Below are positions 1-8,502 of a stretch of 64,000 bases of DNA, one piece after another. Under the pieces are notes generated by a model, which ran no database searches, was not told the origin of the DNA, and worked only from the letters and a program-made list of their open reading frames with translations. The stretch is from Duganella sp. BJB476 (GTDB taxonomy: Bacteria > Pseudomonadota > Gammaproteobacteria > Burkholderiales > Burkholderiaceae_D). The DNA is taken from NCBI RefSeq assembly GCF_003416895.1, contig NZ_QVIO01000002.1:1-64000 (forward strand), written 5' to 3'. Numbering within the stretch: position 1 is the first letter of the stretch; the number at the start of each line of letters is the position of its first letter. The position numbers and the translations under genes are program-made.

Positions 1-281
1 GGCGACGAAATGACTGGTTGAATTTTTGTGTCCATGATTGAATTTGTGGGCACAATTCATTTCGCACCCTATTCAATCATGCGGACAGCGGATCAGATCG
101 TACAGACGTGACTGGGAAGACGCTTACAGATAAACTTCCAATTGGACGACTGCTGCTGGCCGGTCCCTACCGATTGTACTCGACGGTTGCGGTGCTAGCC
201 GTAGTCGCCTCCACTCCCAAATTGCAAAGTTTCAGGGAGTCATTGTTTGCAGGCTGCACCCGCCGTGATAGGGTGTGCGCC

Positions 282-674
282 TTACCGCAAATTGTTTGCA
301 GACTCGATCAGCGAGCTTAGAGGGACACCCCACAACTTTTCGCCGTCAGGGCCATAAATATCGAGGATATTGTTTTCCCAACGCCCCAAGCTCGCACCCG
401 ACTCATAGAAATTTACGAGGTCAGCATACGGGTTCGGAGAATTCGGAAACCTTCTTGACCAGTCGGTGCAAGACGCAGACGCTCGATTCAATTGCGACTC
501 GGTAATCGTTACGGGTGCATCATCTTCAGTGACCACCCAGGTTCCGAACAGGCCAAACCGAGCACGACTGACTGACAAATCCGCAGCAAGGAATTTGGCA
601 AAGGCACTCACAATCAGTTCATATAAAGCGTCGTTATTCATGTCATGTACAAGTTGCAATTTGGCAGACGACAT
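282..674 (-). CDS. hypothetical protein, 130 aa
   Basis: Function not recognised. The protein is soluble and mildly acidic, with no signal peptide or membrane segment. A central strand-rich stretch (FGLFGTWVVTED) and an aromatic C-terminal part (WENNILDIYGPDGEKLWG) look like real protein, whereas the overlapping plus-strand frames are low-complexity. The start is uncertain: an internal ATG at codon 12 is an alternative and neither has a clear ribosome-binding site. It lies 40 bp downstream of the next minus-strand gene, so the two may be co-transcribed. It belongs to the stretch left of the prophage, associated with the P4-type integrase. Confidence 0.5.
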   Translation of the reverse strand: MSSAKLQLVHDMNNDALYELIVSAFAKFLAADLSVSRARFGLFGTWVVTEDDAPVTITESQLNRASASCTDWSRRFPNSPNPYADLVNFYESGASLGRWENNILDIYGPDGEKLWGVPLSSLIESANNLR

Positions 675-714
675 TCACATGCGCGACTGACGGCCTCTGG
701 CCGGTTGCGGTTAG

Positions 715-1026
715 CTATGCAACCAAGAATTCGTCGACCGAGTTCATAGGCCAAATGGTTGTGTAGCTATCTTCTGAAAACAATCGGAATCCAGCTTTTA
801 CACGATTCAGCAATTTATGACTAATCAAGGAAGGCTTGCTTTTCTCGAAGGCTGCTTCCGGATTTACAGTCAATATGAAAATATTTATCTCACCGCAACC
901 CATATGATGACCATCAACTTCACCGATGTCATCCAATTCAATAGCCAGCGCCTGCTCCAAACTCAACATTGCGTCAAAGTCAGACAGCAACTCGCCACGT
1001 ACCTGTAGAACCAACTGATAACTCAT
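715..1026 (-). CDS. hypothetical protein, 103 aa
   Basis: Function not recognised. A small acidic soluble protein with alternating hydrophobic strands (ELLSDFDAMLSLEQALAIEL, then GEINIFILTV), which suggests an alpha/beta fold. It has no signal peptide. It is followed closely by another hypothetical gene on the same strand. Pairs of small acidic proteins of this size are often immunity proteins, but no partner toxin is visible, so that reading is not claimed. Confidence 0.55.
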   Translation of the reverse strand: MSYQLVLQVRGELLSDFDAMLSLEQALAIELDDIGEVDGHHMGCGEINIFILTVNPEAAFEKSKPSLISHKLLNRVKAGFRLFSEDSYTTIWPMNSVDEFLVA

Positions 1027-1122
1027 AATTTCCCGAAAAAATCCTGCATCTTGATAGAGGATACCCGTTCGAACGGCGGCATCTCGCCGGTTGCAGCGCC
1101 TCGCGACTGGTCCACCCTACCG

Positions 1123-1497
1123 TTACTCTTTCTTTTTCATCAGACCGGCCAACGAGGCAAACGGATTATGCGTGGCCGGCGCGACTTCGGCCGATTTCAG
1201 ACCATGTCCCCGGTCGGCCTCCAGATAACGCGAGTGTTCGTTGTCGTGGCAGTAAAGGCACAGCAATTCCCAGTTGCTGCCATCAGGCGGGTTGTTGTCG
1301 TGATTGTGGTCACGATGGTGCACTGTAAGCTGCGACACATTGGTATGCGTGAATTCGCGCATGCAGCGCCCACACACCCACGGGTACATTTTCAGCGAGC
1401 GCTCGCGATAGCCCAGCTCGCGCTGGTCGGCCGCACGCCGTGCGTCGGCCACAATTTTGTCCAGCCGCGCGGCGTCCGGTTTTTTCCCAACTGTCAT
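1123..1497 (-). CDS. yajD: YajD-like HNH nuclease, 124 aa
   Basis: HNH-fold protein of the YajD family. Cysteine pairs CGRC and CLYC frame the core HHRDHNHDNNPPDGSNWELL, which holds the metal-binding histidines and the asparagine expected of a zinc-stabilised HNH domain. The start at 1497 (MTVGKKPDAARL) is preferred over an upstream in-frame start because GGAAGGA lies just ahead of it. The length fits the family. The role of YajD in bacteria is not well defined; a nuclease or DNA-processing activity is inferred from the fold only. Confidence 0.85.
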   Translation of the reverse strand: MTVGKKPDAARLDKIVADARRAADQRELGYRERSLKMYPWVCGRCMREFTHTNVSQLTVHHRDHNHDNNPPDGSNWELLCLYCHDNEHSRYLEADRGHGLKSAEVAPATHNPFASLAGLMKKKE

Positions 1498-1647
1498 GCT
1501 TATTCCTTCCAGTGTTGTTACATGTTGGCCGGCAGCGCTCACCGTCGGCCGGCTCGGCCCCTGGCGGCCCGTTCCAGGCCGTCGCTAAGCGTTAGACCAG
1601 TCGCTTAATAGGAATATTTATAGTGACTGTTCCTAGTCGACATGAAC

Positions 1648-1878
1648 CTATTTGAGGACAACTGTTCGAAAAATCTCATACGCAACAAGAGCAAAAAACA
1701 AGTACGCAAACCAAGGAACCAAAAAATATGGCACCACCGGAATGTGAACTACCTTATCCAATATCAGATACACCGTAGAAAAAGCAAAAGCGGTAGCGAG
1801 CAACCAGTTCTTTTGTTTAATGAAGAGACCTGCGCATGTTACCGTACCTGCCAAGCCAATAATCGTTGCAATCTGCAT
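1648..1878 (-). CDS. small membrane protein, 76 aa
   Basis: Predicted inner-membrane protein with three hydrophobic helices (about residues 3-18, 25-40 and 48-72). No family is recognised. The DNA around it (1615-1910) is clearly AT-richer than its surroundings, which points to horizontal acquisition and fits the idea that this is cargo of an integrated island. No good ribosome-binding site precedes the ATG, so the start is provisional. Confidence 0.5.
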   Translation of the reverse strand: MQIATIIGLAGTVTCAGLFIKQKNWLLATAFAFSTVYLILDKVVHIPVVPYFLVPWFAYLFFALVAYEIFRTVVLK

Positions 1879-2010
1879 GTTAATTAATTAATGAAATATA
1901 TGTTACTAAGAATACCGCCGCGGCAAATGGCCGTCAACGCTCTGCTTACCTCAACAATGGCTGTACTTGGCCGCTTGCGTTCGTCATCGCGATGAGTCGC
2001 GCCCTTACGC

Positions 2011-2628
2011 TTATGTCGCGTCCTGGTCGGCCTTGCTCCGCTTCTTCGCCATGACCGGATGAAGCGTCTCATGCCGAGCCAGCATGGCTGCATACTCCTG
2101 TGCCTTGCGTAGTTTGGTCTCAGGCTTTATTGCTGTCTGCACCCGGAACAACACTGCATAGCGGTTTTGCGAATTGAGAGTGGCGAAAAATTCGGCTGCG
2201 CCGGGGTGGTCAGCGAATGCAGCTTGAAGTTCTGGCGGCACGCTCGCCATGCTAGCCGATTCGTATGCCGCATCCCATCGACCATCTTTTTTCGCTCGCT
2301 CGATTTCAGCCAAGCCGCTCGGCTGCATCTTACCCTCTTCAATATACCTCAGCACCTTCTCACGATTGACCTTGGACCATAGACTGCGTGAGCGACGCGG
2401 TGTCCAGCGCTGCAAATAGTGATGGGCGTCGAGCGAACGCTTCTGGCCGTCGATCCAGCCGAAGCACAGCGCAACTTCCAATGCCTCTTGATAGCTTACG
2501 CTAGGGACCGGGGCTCCCTTTTTCGAGTGCTGCAGCCACACCCCGTCTGAGCCGTCGTGATGGGCTGCCAGCCATTGCGCAAACGCTCCCTGGGATGGGA
2601 ACAGCATCATCTCAACATCTTCCGCCAT
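2011..2628 (-). CDS. YdeI/OmpD-associated family protein, 205 aa
   Basis: Full-length member of the YdeI/OmpD-associated (bacteriocin-protection-like) family. Diagnostic stretches are CFGWIDGQKRSLD at about 55-67, RWTPRRSRSLWSKVNREKV at about 74-92, then GKMQPSGLAEIERAKKDGRW, all in family order, with a basic C-terminal tail typical of the group. It is a soluble cytoplasmic protein. The biochemical function of the family is not firmly known; members have been linked to resistance to cationic peptides. The gene stands alone, with no close partner on its strand. Confidence 0.9.
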   Translation of the reverse strand: MAEDVEMMLFPSQGAFAQWLAAHHDGSDGVWLQHSKKGAPVPSVSYQEALEVALCFGWIDGQKRSLDAHHYLQRWTPRRSRSLWSKVNREKVLRYIEEGKMQPSGLAEIERAKKDGRWDAAYESASMASVPPELQAAFADHPGAAEFFATLNSQNRYAVLFRVQTAIKPETKLRKAQEYAAMLARHETLHPVMAKKRSKADQDAT

Positions 2629-3512
2629 TGAATCACTCCGATATTTTTTAGTCAGGCTGACGGATCTAGCCGTTAGGTCCTGACCGGACTTAATCTACGG
2701 GGGCAGCATAACAGCTTGTCCATATGAAAAAAACGCAAATTGTCACAGCAGGAATCGCTGGGTCAAACATACATGGTGTAATCAAATCTGGTCAGTGTTT
2801 CTGGCCACCGTGCTTGCCGCAGCAAGGACGGTTTGTAAAGGCCCCGGGACACCACTCCCGTGTATGCGGTATGTTCACTGCTTGCCCGCGCCGCATGCGC
2901 GTATGGCGCCGCGATCCGCTCCTTGTAGAAGCCTGATCGCGGTGGGACCAGTTACCCAGGGTCCATGGGGTGTGCCTCGCACACGTTGTCGGCCCACGAG
3001 GGGCATGGTTGGCAAGCAGCGTTCTGCTGCGCTGATAGCGGTAGATCCGCTGTCACTGGCCGCCGTCACTGAGAAAACAGCGGCGGAGCCCATATAGCGC
3101 TTGGTTGCTAGCGCGTCGTCACTGGCAGCAGGCCGCCAGTAACGACGCGCGGTTTGCGCCGCGGACTAGGGCGGCGTATCGACATGCACGCGGCGGCAGA
3201 TCGCCGCATGAGGTGGTGACGGTGCGTAAATGCGCACGATGTGACGCGCAACGTCTTCAGGGGAAGGATGCGCAATATGGACGCAGCCAGTCCAGGCTGA
3301 TCGCAGGCTCGTTCAAAGGCGAAGCCAATCTAAGATGAAGCTATGCACGAATGCATTATCTAAGGGCGCGTGACGAGCGCAGACGCTTGGCGCGATGCCA
3401 AGTTGCGCGAAGGGCGATCCCCTCGCGTCGAAAAGTATATTGTCCGCCATCCGGCTCGCGGCGGCATCACTTGGATAAAACTATCTTCGGTTTATTTGTA
3501 GTCGAGGCTATT
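2629..3512. other. 880-bp stretch without a supportable gene
   Basis: No convincing coding region was found between the YdeI-like gene and the P4-type integrase. Short open frames exist on both strands but have arginine/proline-rich or low-complexity translations, no ribosome-binding sites and no recognisable motifs. The stretch may be decayed island DNA. Confidence 0.5.
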
Positions 3513-4718
3513 TTACGTTGCGCGCAGTCCGTCAAGATAGTCGGCCCAGCGCTGCATCATCTCTCGGCGCGCCGGCAAATGAGCGGTCCGATTATAGGCA
3601 CGCCCATTCGGGTCTTTGACGCGATGCGCCAGCTGGTGCTCGATCAGGTCAACGCGCTCGCCAAGAACTTCGTCCATGATCGTGCGCGCCATCGCGCGGA
3701 AGCCGTGAGCTGTCATGACCTCTTTGCTGTAGCCCATACTGCGCAAGGCGGCGTTGATGGTGTTCTCGCTCATGCAGCGGTCATGCGTGCGCATACCTGG
3801 GAACACATACCTGCCCTTCCCGCTCAATCGATGCACCTGTCGCAGTATGTCGACCGCCTGAGTGGGAAGCGGCACGATATGGTCATTCTCCATTTTCATC
3901 TTGGCGCCAGGTACACGCCACTCGCCTTTAACAAAATCAAGCTCCGACCACTCCATCGCGCGGATCATGCCAGGTCGCTGGAACAGCATCGGCGAGATCT
4001 TCAGCGCAGCCATGGTGTATGGATGCCCTTCGTATCCGTAGATGGCCCGCAGCAGCGCGCCGACCTTTTCAGGCTCCGTGATGGCCGCGTAATGCCCCTC
4101 TGGCACGGAGGCCAAGGCGTCGCCCAGATCGCGCGTCACATCGCGTTCTGCGAGCTCGCAGGCCACCGCAAAGCGAAACACCTGCCCCACCGCGCGCTTG
4201 ACGTTATGAGCGGTCTCCAACGCGCCGCGATCCTCGATGTGTCGCAGCGCGCCGAGGACCTGGCGTGGACGAATCTCCGAGATCGGCATCGCGCCGATGA
4301 CAGGGAAGATATCCTTGCGCAGCCAGTTGAAGATTTTCCGCCGCGTGCCCTCGGCCCGTTCAGCCTTGGTCTTTTCAAGCCACAGGAGGGCCACCACCTC
4401 GAAGGTGTTGGACGCCGCCATCTGTCGCACAGCCTTGGCGCTGCGACGCGCTTGCGCTGGATCTTTGCCCCCCCGCTGAAGTGCGCGCGCCTCGTCGCGG
4501 CGAGCACGCGCCTCACTGAGCGACACTTCCGGATATGGACCGAACGAGAGCCGGCTTTCCTTGCCCGACGCCTGACGAAACTTCATGCGCCACAATTTGG
4601 AACCGGACGGGATCACTTCAAGGTAGAGCCCGCCACCATCGAAGAGCTTGTAGGTCCGCTCCCGGGGCTTGGCTTTCCGGATCTGGGTATCGTTCAACGG
4701 TACGACGGGGATCGGCAT
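3513..4718 (-). CDS. P4-type tyrosine integrase, 401 aa
   Basis: Site-specific recombinase of the P4/CP4 island class. The N-terminal arm-binding domain (DUF4102) spans about residues 1-90 (KLFDGGGLYLEVIPSGSKLW). A SAM-like core-binding domain follows, then the catalytic domain with the first Arg in MLFQRPGMIRAMEW, HGFRAMARTIM (H-x-x-R), the third-box histidines in IEHQLAHRV and the nucleophile in AYNRTAHL. Length and order are normal, so the enzyme looks intact. It starts 165 bp from the tRNA-Leu fragment at 4883-4939 and is read away from it, the usual geometry for an island integrated at a tRNA 3' end. It is therefore assigned to a second element left of the prophage. Confidence 0.93.
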   Translation of the reverse strand: MPIPVVPLNDTQIRKAKPRERTYKLFDGGGLYLEVIPSGSKLWRMKFRQASGKESRLSFGPYPEVSLSEARARRDEARALQRGGKDPAQARRSAKAVRQMAASNTFEVVALLWLEKTKAERAEGTRRKIFNWLRKDIFPVIGAMPISEIRPRQVLGALRHIEDRGALETAHNVKRAVGQVFRFAVACELAERDVTRDLGDALASVPEGHYAAITEPEKVGALLRAIYGYEGHPYTMAALKISPMLFQRPGMIRAMEWSELDFVKGEWRVPGAKMKMENDHIVPLPTQAVDILRQVHRLSGKGRYVFPGMRTHDRCMSENTINAALRSMGYSKEVMTAHGFRAMARTIMDEVLGERVDLIEHQLAHRVKDPNGRAYNRTAHLPARREMMQRWADYLDGLRAT

Positions 4719-4882
4719 GATGGGGGCATTTTAAGGGGGCATCCCGAAAACTGCCCCCAAAAATGCCTCCAAAACCGCGAGCTGTCAACAGACCTCAGCA
4801 GCTTTTGGGGGACTCAGATTTGAGATTTCTCCTATGAGAAGGAGAAAAACCGCGACATGCGTGGACGTCTGCGGATGAGGTA

Positions 4883-4939
4883 ATGGTGCTCCGAGCCGGA
4901 ATCGAACCGGCACGCCTTGCGGCGGGAGATTTTAAGTCT
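4883..4939. repeat. left attachment repeat: copy of the 3' part of tRNA-Leu
   Basis: A 57-bp segment that matches 62272-62328 with one mismatch (T at 4917 against C at 62306). It contains the TPsiC arm, variable arm and anticodon loop of tRNA-Leu but lacks the 5' half and cannot be a functional tRNA. It is the displaced tRNA 3' end left by integration and marks the left boundary of the prophage. It also serves as the apparent att site of the P4-type integrase next to it. Confidence 0.93.
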
Positions 4940-5042
4940 GATGTGCATTTCTTTCGAATCAACAACTTAGGTATGTTTTTCGTTCCGCACTCGGCGAAAA
5001 ATAACCCTATATCCTCCGGGCATGGCGGAATTTGCAGGTGAT

Positions 5043-5052
5043 TTTGCGGAAC
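5043..5052 (+). other. putative integrase arm-type site, left end
   Basis: TTTGCGGAAC about 100 bp inside the left attachment repeat. The same 10-mer occurs twice just inside the right repeat (62192 and 62211). A sequence found near both ends of the prophage and close to each core site is what arm-binding sites of a lambda-type integrase look like. Binding itself is inferred. Confidence 0.5.
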
Positions 5053-5067
5053 GGATTTATGCGATAT

Positions 5068-5463
5068 TTAGGCAACGGGCGGAACCTGTTCGGCGACGTC
5101 CGCCGGCGCGCCATTCCGCGCATGGAAGATCGATTTCATCTTGTCCTGAGGCGGATACATGTCAACTACCTCCAGGCACCACTCCTGAAAATAGACTGGT
5201 TGGCCTTTCTGGTCACCTAGTCGTCCATACTGATACCCGTGCCAGAGCATGCGCCCTTGGTTCCAGCTGACGCAGCGAGCGTCCCAAAGATCAGGCAACA
5301 ACTCAGCACCCGCGCGGTGTACGCCCCATTCTACGACCCGAAGTCGCAAGTGCCCGCCGACATCGAGCATCGTCACTGCACCGGATACACCTGGGTCGTT
5401 CGATAGGTCGCGATCAGGGCGACGTACGCCTCGCTGCCGGAATTGAATAATTTTGCTGTACAT
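5068..5463 (-). CDS. conserved phage hypothetical, 131 aa
   Basis: Not assigned to a known family. Tryptophan-rich core (VVEWGVHRAGAEL, then SWNQGRMLWHGYQYGRLG), predicted soluble. Its ATG at 5463 lies inside the LexA-like box 5456-5471, and it is divergent from the SRAP gene, so one operator could control both. The end overlaps no other gene. The overlapping plus frames are unconvincing. Confidence 0.6.
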   Translation of the reverse strand: MYSKIIQFRQRGVRRPDRDLSNDPGVSGAVTMLDVGGHLRLRVVEWGVHRAGAELLPDLWDARCVSWNQGRMLWHGYQYGRLGDQKGQPVYFQEWCLEVVDMYPPQDKMKSIFHARNGAPADVAEQVPPVA

Positions 5464-5471
5464 TCATACAG
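5456..5471. promoter_or_regulatory. LexA (SOS) box
   Basis: CTGTACATTCATACAG fits the CTGT-N8-ACAG LexA consensus exactly. It is followed directly on the plus strand by TATAAT (5472-5477), a perfect -10 hexamer, 55 bp before the SRAP start. LexA bound here would block RNA polymerase. The box also covers the start codon of the divergent 131-aa gene. The regulator is inferred from the motif. Confidence 0.8.
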
Positions 5472-5532
5472 TATAATAGCCAGATCAAAAAAGCGCTATT
5501 ATTGGCGATTCATACAACACAGGCTGATTATC

Positions 5533-6225
5533 ATGTGCGTCAACTTCCGCCCACCAGACCCTGAAATGCTCAACGCTGTCATGGGCGTGGTGATCGACCT
5601 GCACGACAGCGGATTCTGGAAGGCTGAGACCTGGAAGGATTACGCCGCGCCGGTGGTTCGCCGCGGCGCCGACGGCGTGCGCGAGGGCGTGCTGGCCACC
5701 TACGGCATGGTGCCGCGCGACAGGATACCGCCCGGCGTGCGGCCGTTCGACACGATGAATGCGCGCGCCGAGACCGTCGGCCAGCTGCGCTCGTTCTCTG
5801 GCGCCTGGAAGAAAACGCAGCTGTGCCTGGTGCCGATGACTGCGTTTTACGAGCCCTGCTACGAAAGCGGCAAAGCGGTGCGGTGGGGTATTGGGATGGC
5901 GGACCAGTCGATGTTCGCGGTGGCCGGCCTGTGGCGGGAGTGGGAAGGTGAAGAAGGTAGGGCCGCGTCGTTCACCCAGCTGACGATGAACGCCGATGAC
6001 CACCCGCTGATGCGGCGCTTCCACAAGCCGGGCGACGAGAAGCGCGCACTGGTGATCGTGCCGCAGGAGGAATGGGATGACTGGCTGGAATGCACGGACC
6101 CTGAGCGAGCGCGCAGCTTCCTGCGCCCCTACCCCTCCGAGCTGATGACGTCGTGGGAATACCCGGTGCCGCCGCGCTCGAAGAAGGCCGCGCCGGCGCC
6201 GGACACATTGGCTTTGGGATTGTGA
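5533..6225 (+). CDS. yedK: SOS response-associated peptidase (SRAP/YedK/HMCES family), 230 aa
   Basis: SRAP proteins crosslink covalently to abasic sites in single-stranded DNA through Cys2 and so shield them. The start is set at 5533 because it gives Met-Cys (MCVNFRPP), exposing the essential cysteine after Met removal; the longer open frame upstream would bury it. The conserved Asn (FDTMNARAET), Glu (MTAFYEPC) and His (HPLMRRFHKP) of the active site are all present. Length is typical. A LexA box and -10 hexamer lie directly upstream, so it should be DNA-damage inducible even in the lysogen. Confidence 0.93.
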   Translation: MCVNFRPPDPEMLNAVMGVVIDLHDSGFWKAETWKDYAAPVVRRGADGVREGVLATYGMVPRDRIPPGVRPFDTMNARAETVGQLRSFSGAWKKTQLCLVPMTAFYEPCYESGKAVRWGIGMADQSMFAVAGLWREWEGEEGRAASFTQLTMNADDHPLMRRFHKPGDEKRALVIVPQEEWDDWLECTDPERARSFLRPYPSELMTSWEYPVPPRSKKAAPAPDTLALGL

Positions 6226-6236
6226 CGGAGAAGATG

Positions 6237-6452
6237 ATGGATGCAAAACCACCAAGGGATGGGGATATCGTGCGCCAGCGCGGCTGCCCGACTGGCAGGA
6301 AGATGCTGGTCGAGGCCTCAGAGCTGGGAGATCAGCACGACTGGGAAGGCGTCCGCAACGGAGTGTACTGCACTTGGAAGGAGAACGGTGAGGAGCGGTT
6401 CGAGGTCTACCGCGCCGGCGACCTGGTGGTGGTCGAGCGCGCCGCCGGCTAG
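6237..6452 (+). CDS. small DUF2158-like protein, 71 aa
   Basis: Short soluble protein with the layout of the DUF2158/YodC group: an N-terminal GDIVRQRGCPTGRKMLVE followed by VYCTWKENGEERFEVYRAGDL near the end. It starts 12 nt after the SRAP stop. GGAG at 6227-6230 favours ATG 6237 over ATG 6234. It is probably in one transcript with SRAP. Function unknown. Confidence 0.7.
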   Translation: MDAKPPRDGDIVRQRGCPTGRKMLVEASELGDQHDWEGVRNGVYCTWKENGEERFEVYRAGDLVVVERAAG

Positions 6453-6453
6453 T

Positions 6454-6672
6454 CTAACGCCAGCAGTCAACATTTCGGCGGCGCTTGATGCCGCCTAAAA
6501 TCCGCTCGACGATCTGCGACGGCAAATTGTAGGTGGCGAAGTACTCGGCCGCATCCTCTACGCCAAGCATCTCCTGAAACACAATGCCCACCTCAACCTT
6601 CTGCGCCGTCAGCCGATCGCTACGGCGGCAGTGGGGTTGTTCAACAATCGCGAGGCGGGATGCAGTGACCAT
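6454..6672 (-). CDS. small hypothetical protein, 72 aa
   Basis: No family recognised. The C-terminal half (MLGVEDAAEYFATYNLPSQI) looks like a short helical regulator or adaptor, and the tail is basic (GGIKRRRNVDCWR). It is convergent with the DUF2158-like gene (stops 1 bp apart) and lies downstream of the late operon. Confidence 0.5.
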   Translation of the reverse strand: MVTASRLAIVEQPHCRRSDRLTAQKVEVGIVFQEMLGVEDAAEYFATYNLPSQIVERILGGIKRRRNVDCWR

Positions 6673-6737
6673 GCAACAATAGTATGCCCGCCCGGGCCTT
6701 CGATATTGATATTAATCAATTCTGCCCGGTCAACAAG

Positions 6738-7112
6738 CTACGTGCCGGCCGGCTCCCAGTGCGACGCGCCGCCGGCGCGCACACCCGCCCACATCAGCCA
6801 CCGGCGCCAGGCCGGCACGCCGGTCACCTCCGACGCCTCGCGCAGCACCGCGTCCGCCATTTCCCGCGTCACCTCATGCGAACTGTAGAGGTAGTCGTGC
6901 ACCGCAGCCGCTTGGTTGGACGTGTCGCCCGTCAGTAGGAAGATCACCGGCAGCCGCGGCACGCTGGCCAGATCCGTCTGGAAGCCGCGCGGGACGACGA
7001 ATGTCCGGCCGGCCACGTCGGACTGGTAGATCAGCGCCGCCGTCAGCACCCACTTGCCGTCGTCCGTATTGTCGGCCACTTCCAGCTGCAACTTGGTGAG
7101 GAATCGGCTCAT
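6738..7112 (-). CDS. DUF1353 family phage protein, 124 aa
   Basis: DUF1353 signature: QTDLASVPRLPVIFLL, then AAAVHDYLYSSHEVTREMAD and a C-terminal WRRWLMWAGVRAGG. Start set at 7112 (MSRFLTKLQ), which overlaps the stop of the preceding gene by ATGA. DUF1353 genes are common at the end of phage late operons near the lysis genes. Their function is not established. Confidence 0.85.
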   Translation of the reverse strand: MSRFLTKLQLEVADNTDDGKWVLTAALIYQSDVAGRTFVVPRGFQTDLASVPRLPVIFLLTGDTSNQAAAVHDYLYSSHEVTREMADAVLREASEVTGVPAWRRWLMWAGVRAGGASHWEPAGT

Positions 7113-7393
7113 GGCGTCAGGCTCCTGGGTGGAATTGCATAGGCCGGCGCGGCCGGCACTTGGTCGAACATCGGCAGCGGCCCGCACAGGGCGCGCAGGG
7201 CCGGCAGGATCTGCGGGTTGCGCAGCACGGCGCTGTACGGCGTGGCGCAGCCGGCGAAGGTCCAGACCGCGATGGCATTGTCCTGGGCGGCGCGCAGCGA
7301 CACGCCGGCGGCGGACTCGTAGCCATTGACGGCCTGCTGGACGCTGGCGCAGCCGGCCACGCTGGCCAGCAGCAGGATGGCGACAGCTTTCAC
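7109..7393 (-). CDS. phage lipoprotein, 94 aa, GTG start
   Basis: Begins with a short signal peptide ending in the lipobox VAGC (MKAVAILLLASVAGC with GTG read as Met), so Cys15 should be acylated and the protein anchored in a membrane. The GTG start overlaps the TGA of the upstream gene (GTGA), which implies translational coupling. Position in the lysis cassette suggests an outer-membrane spanin-like or lysis-accessory role, but the mature sequence shows no diagnostic motif. Confidence 0.7.
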   Translation of the reverse strand: MKAVAILLLASVAGCASVQQAVNGYESAAGVSLRAAQDNAIAVWTFAGCATPYSAVLRNPQILPALRALCGPLPMFDQVPAAPAYAIPPRSLTP

Positions 7394-8031
7394 GGCGCCA
7401 CCGACCCCGTCGCCTGCAGGGCGCCGGCCAGCACAATTTGCCCGACGGTCAGGCCCAACACAATCTGGTCGTGCACGCCCGGTTGCAGCGGCGCCGTCTC
7501 CACGATCTTGATCAGCGCCGGCAGCGCGGTGTCGTTCAGCGCCTTCAGGCTGGCGATATCGACTGTCGCGCCGGCGGCGCATACCGCGTCGACGATGGGC
7601 AATGCCCCTGCCAGGTCGTCATGGGCTTCGGTCGACAAGCCGCGCAGCACCGACAGCGAGGCGACGGTAATCTGGGCGGCCGGGCAGACTTGGGCCAGTA
7701 CCTGCTGTGGCGATGCCTTCGGCGCGCCGGGCGCCGGGGTCGCGCACCCGGTCAGCGCCATGGCGCCGGCTGCCAGCATGGCGATCACCAGCAGCATGCC
7801 GGCGCGGGCGAAGCCGCCCTGCCCGCCCGGCGGCGTGGACGACGCGCCTGGCACCAGGATCGAGCCAGCCAGGCCGCCCGGTGCGAACAGGTCGCGGATG
7901 CCATAGCCGAGGAAGCTGCCGATCAGCGTCCACATCGCCTCGGCATTGTGCGCCGGCGGGAAGTAGGAAATGAAAACGCCTGCTGCGATAGCAAGCAACG
8001 AAAAAATCTGAACTGCCCATTGACGATTCAT
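7390..8031 (-). CDS. holin-like membrane protein with C-terminal lipoprotein-like part, 213 aa
   Basis: The N-terminal 55 residues form two hydrophobic segments (VQIFSLLAIAAGVFISYF and MWTLIGSFLGYGIRDLF), the pattern of a phage holin-like protein. About residues 78-97 form a second hydrophobic stretch ending ALTGC, a lipobox-like sequence, followed by an alanine-rich helical domain. This may be two ancestral genes fused. It stands between the endolysin and a lipoprotein gene, which supports a lysis role. Confidence 0.6.
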   Translation of the reverse strand: MNRQWAVQIFSLLAIAAGVFISYFPPAHNAEAMWTLIGSFLGYGIRDLFAPGGLAGSILVPGASSTPPGGQGGFARAGMLLVIAMLAAGAMALTGCATPAPGAPKASPQQVLAQVCPAAQITVASLSVLRGLSTEAHDDLAGALPIVDAVCAAGATVDIASLKALNDTALPALIKIVETAPLQPGVHDQIVLGLTVGQIVLAGALQATGSVAP

Positions 8032-8043
8032 GGTGATGCCCCT

Positions 8044-8502
8044 TTACGGTTTGTCGAACTGCTGGAGGTTTCGCGACCGCATGGTCGCGATGATCTTGTC
8101 GGCGTAGGCCGGATCGGTGGCGTACCCCGCCGCGTGCACCACGCGCGCCCAGGCTTCGCCGCCAACGGCCTTGAAGCAGGCCGCGTACCGCTTGTTCGTG
8201 GAGAAGAACTTCGCGCGGTCGTCGAAGCACGCCTGCCAGTCCGGATACAGGCGCCAGCGGGCCGGCACCAGCATGCTCTTGCCGTTGATTACCTCGGTGC
8301 TGGCCATCTCCCAGAAAGGGCCATGCCAGCCAGCATCCGCCTTGATGTTGAAAAGATTTCGCGCGTTGGCGGCCGTCTTCGACGAGCCCCAGCCCGATTC
8401 CAGCGCGGCCTGAGCGATCGTGAACGAAGCTGGGATGCCGGTCAGCGCCATCGATGCGCGCGCGGCCGGCGCGATGGCGGCGATAAAGTCGGCCGGCTTC
8501 AT
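8044..8502 (-). CDS. endolysin, glucosaminidase (FlgJ-type), 152 aa
   Basis: Peptidoglycan hydrolase of the mannosyl-glycoprotein endo-beta-N-acetylglucosaminidase family. Catalytic-region motif AQAALESGWG (Glu at about residue 35), then ARNLFNIKAD, WRLYPDWQACFDDRAKFF and GYATDPAYADKI, all in family order. There is no signal peptide, so export needs a holin. The start overlaps the stop of the membrane gene upstream (ATGA). This is the phage lysis enzyme. Confidence 0.92.
   Translation of the reverse strand: MKPADFIAAIAPAARASMALTGIPASFTIAQAALESGWGSSKTAANARNLFNIKADAGWHGPFWEMASTEVINGKSMLVPARWRLYPDWQACFDDRAKFFSTNKRYAACFKAVGGEAWARVVHAAGYATDPAYADKIIATMRSRNLQQFDKP

Noticed and set aside
2724..3338. 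several short plus-strand frames upstream of the P4-type integrase
   Set aside because: No ribosome-binding sites, Arg/Pro-rich random-like translations and overlapping frames; treated as non-coding.
3351..4823. 490-aa plus-strand open frame
   Set aside because: It is the antisense of the P4-type integrase; its translation is His/Arg-rich with no motif, while the minus strand encodes all recombinase residues.
4883..4939. possible second tRNA-Leu gene
   Set aside because: Only the 3' half is present; the acceptor 5' strand and D-arm are missing, so it is an attachment remnant.
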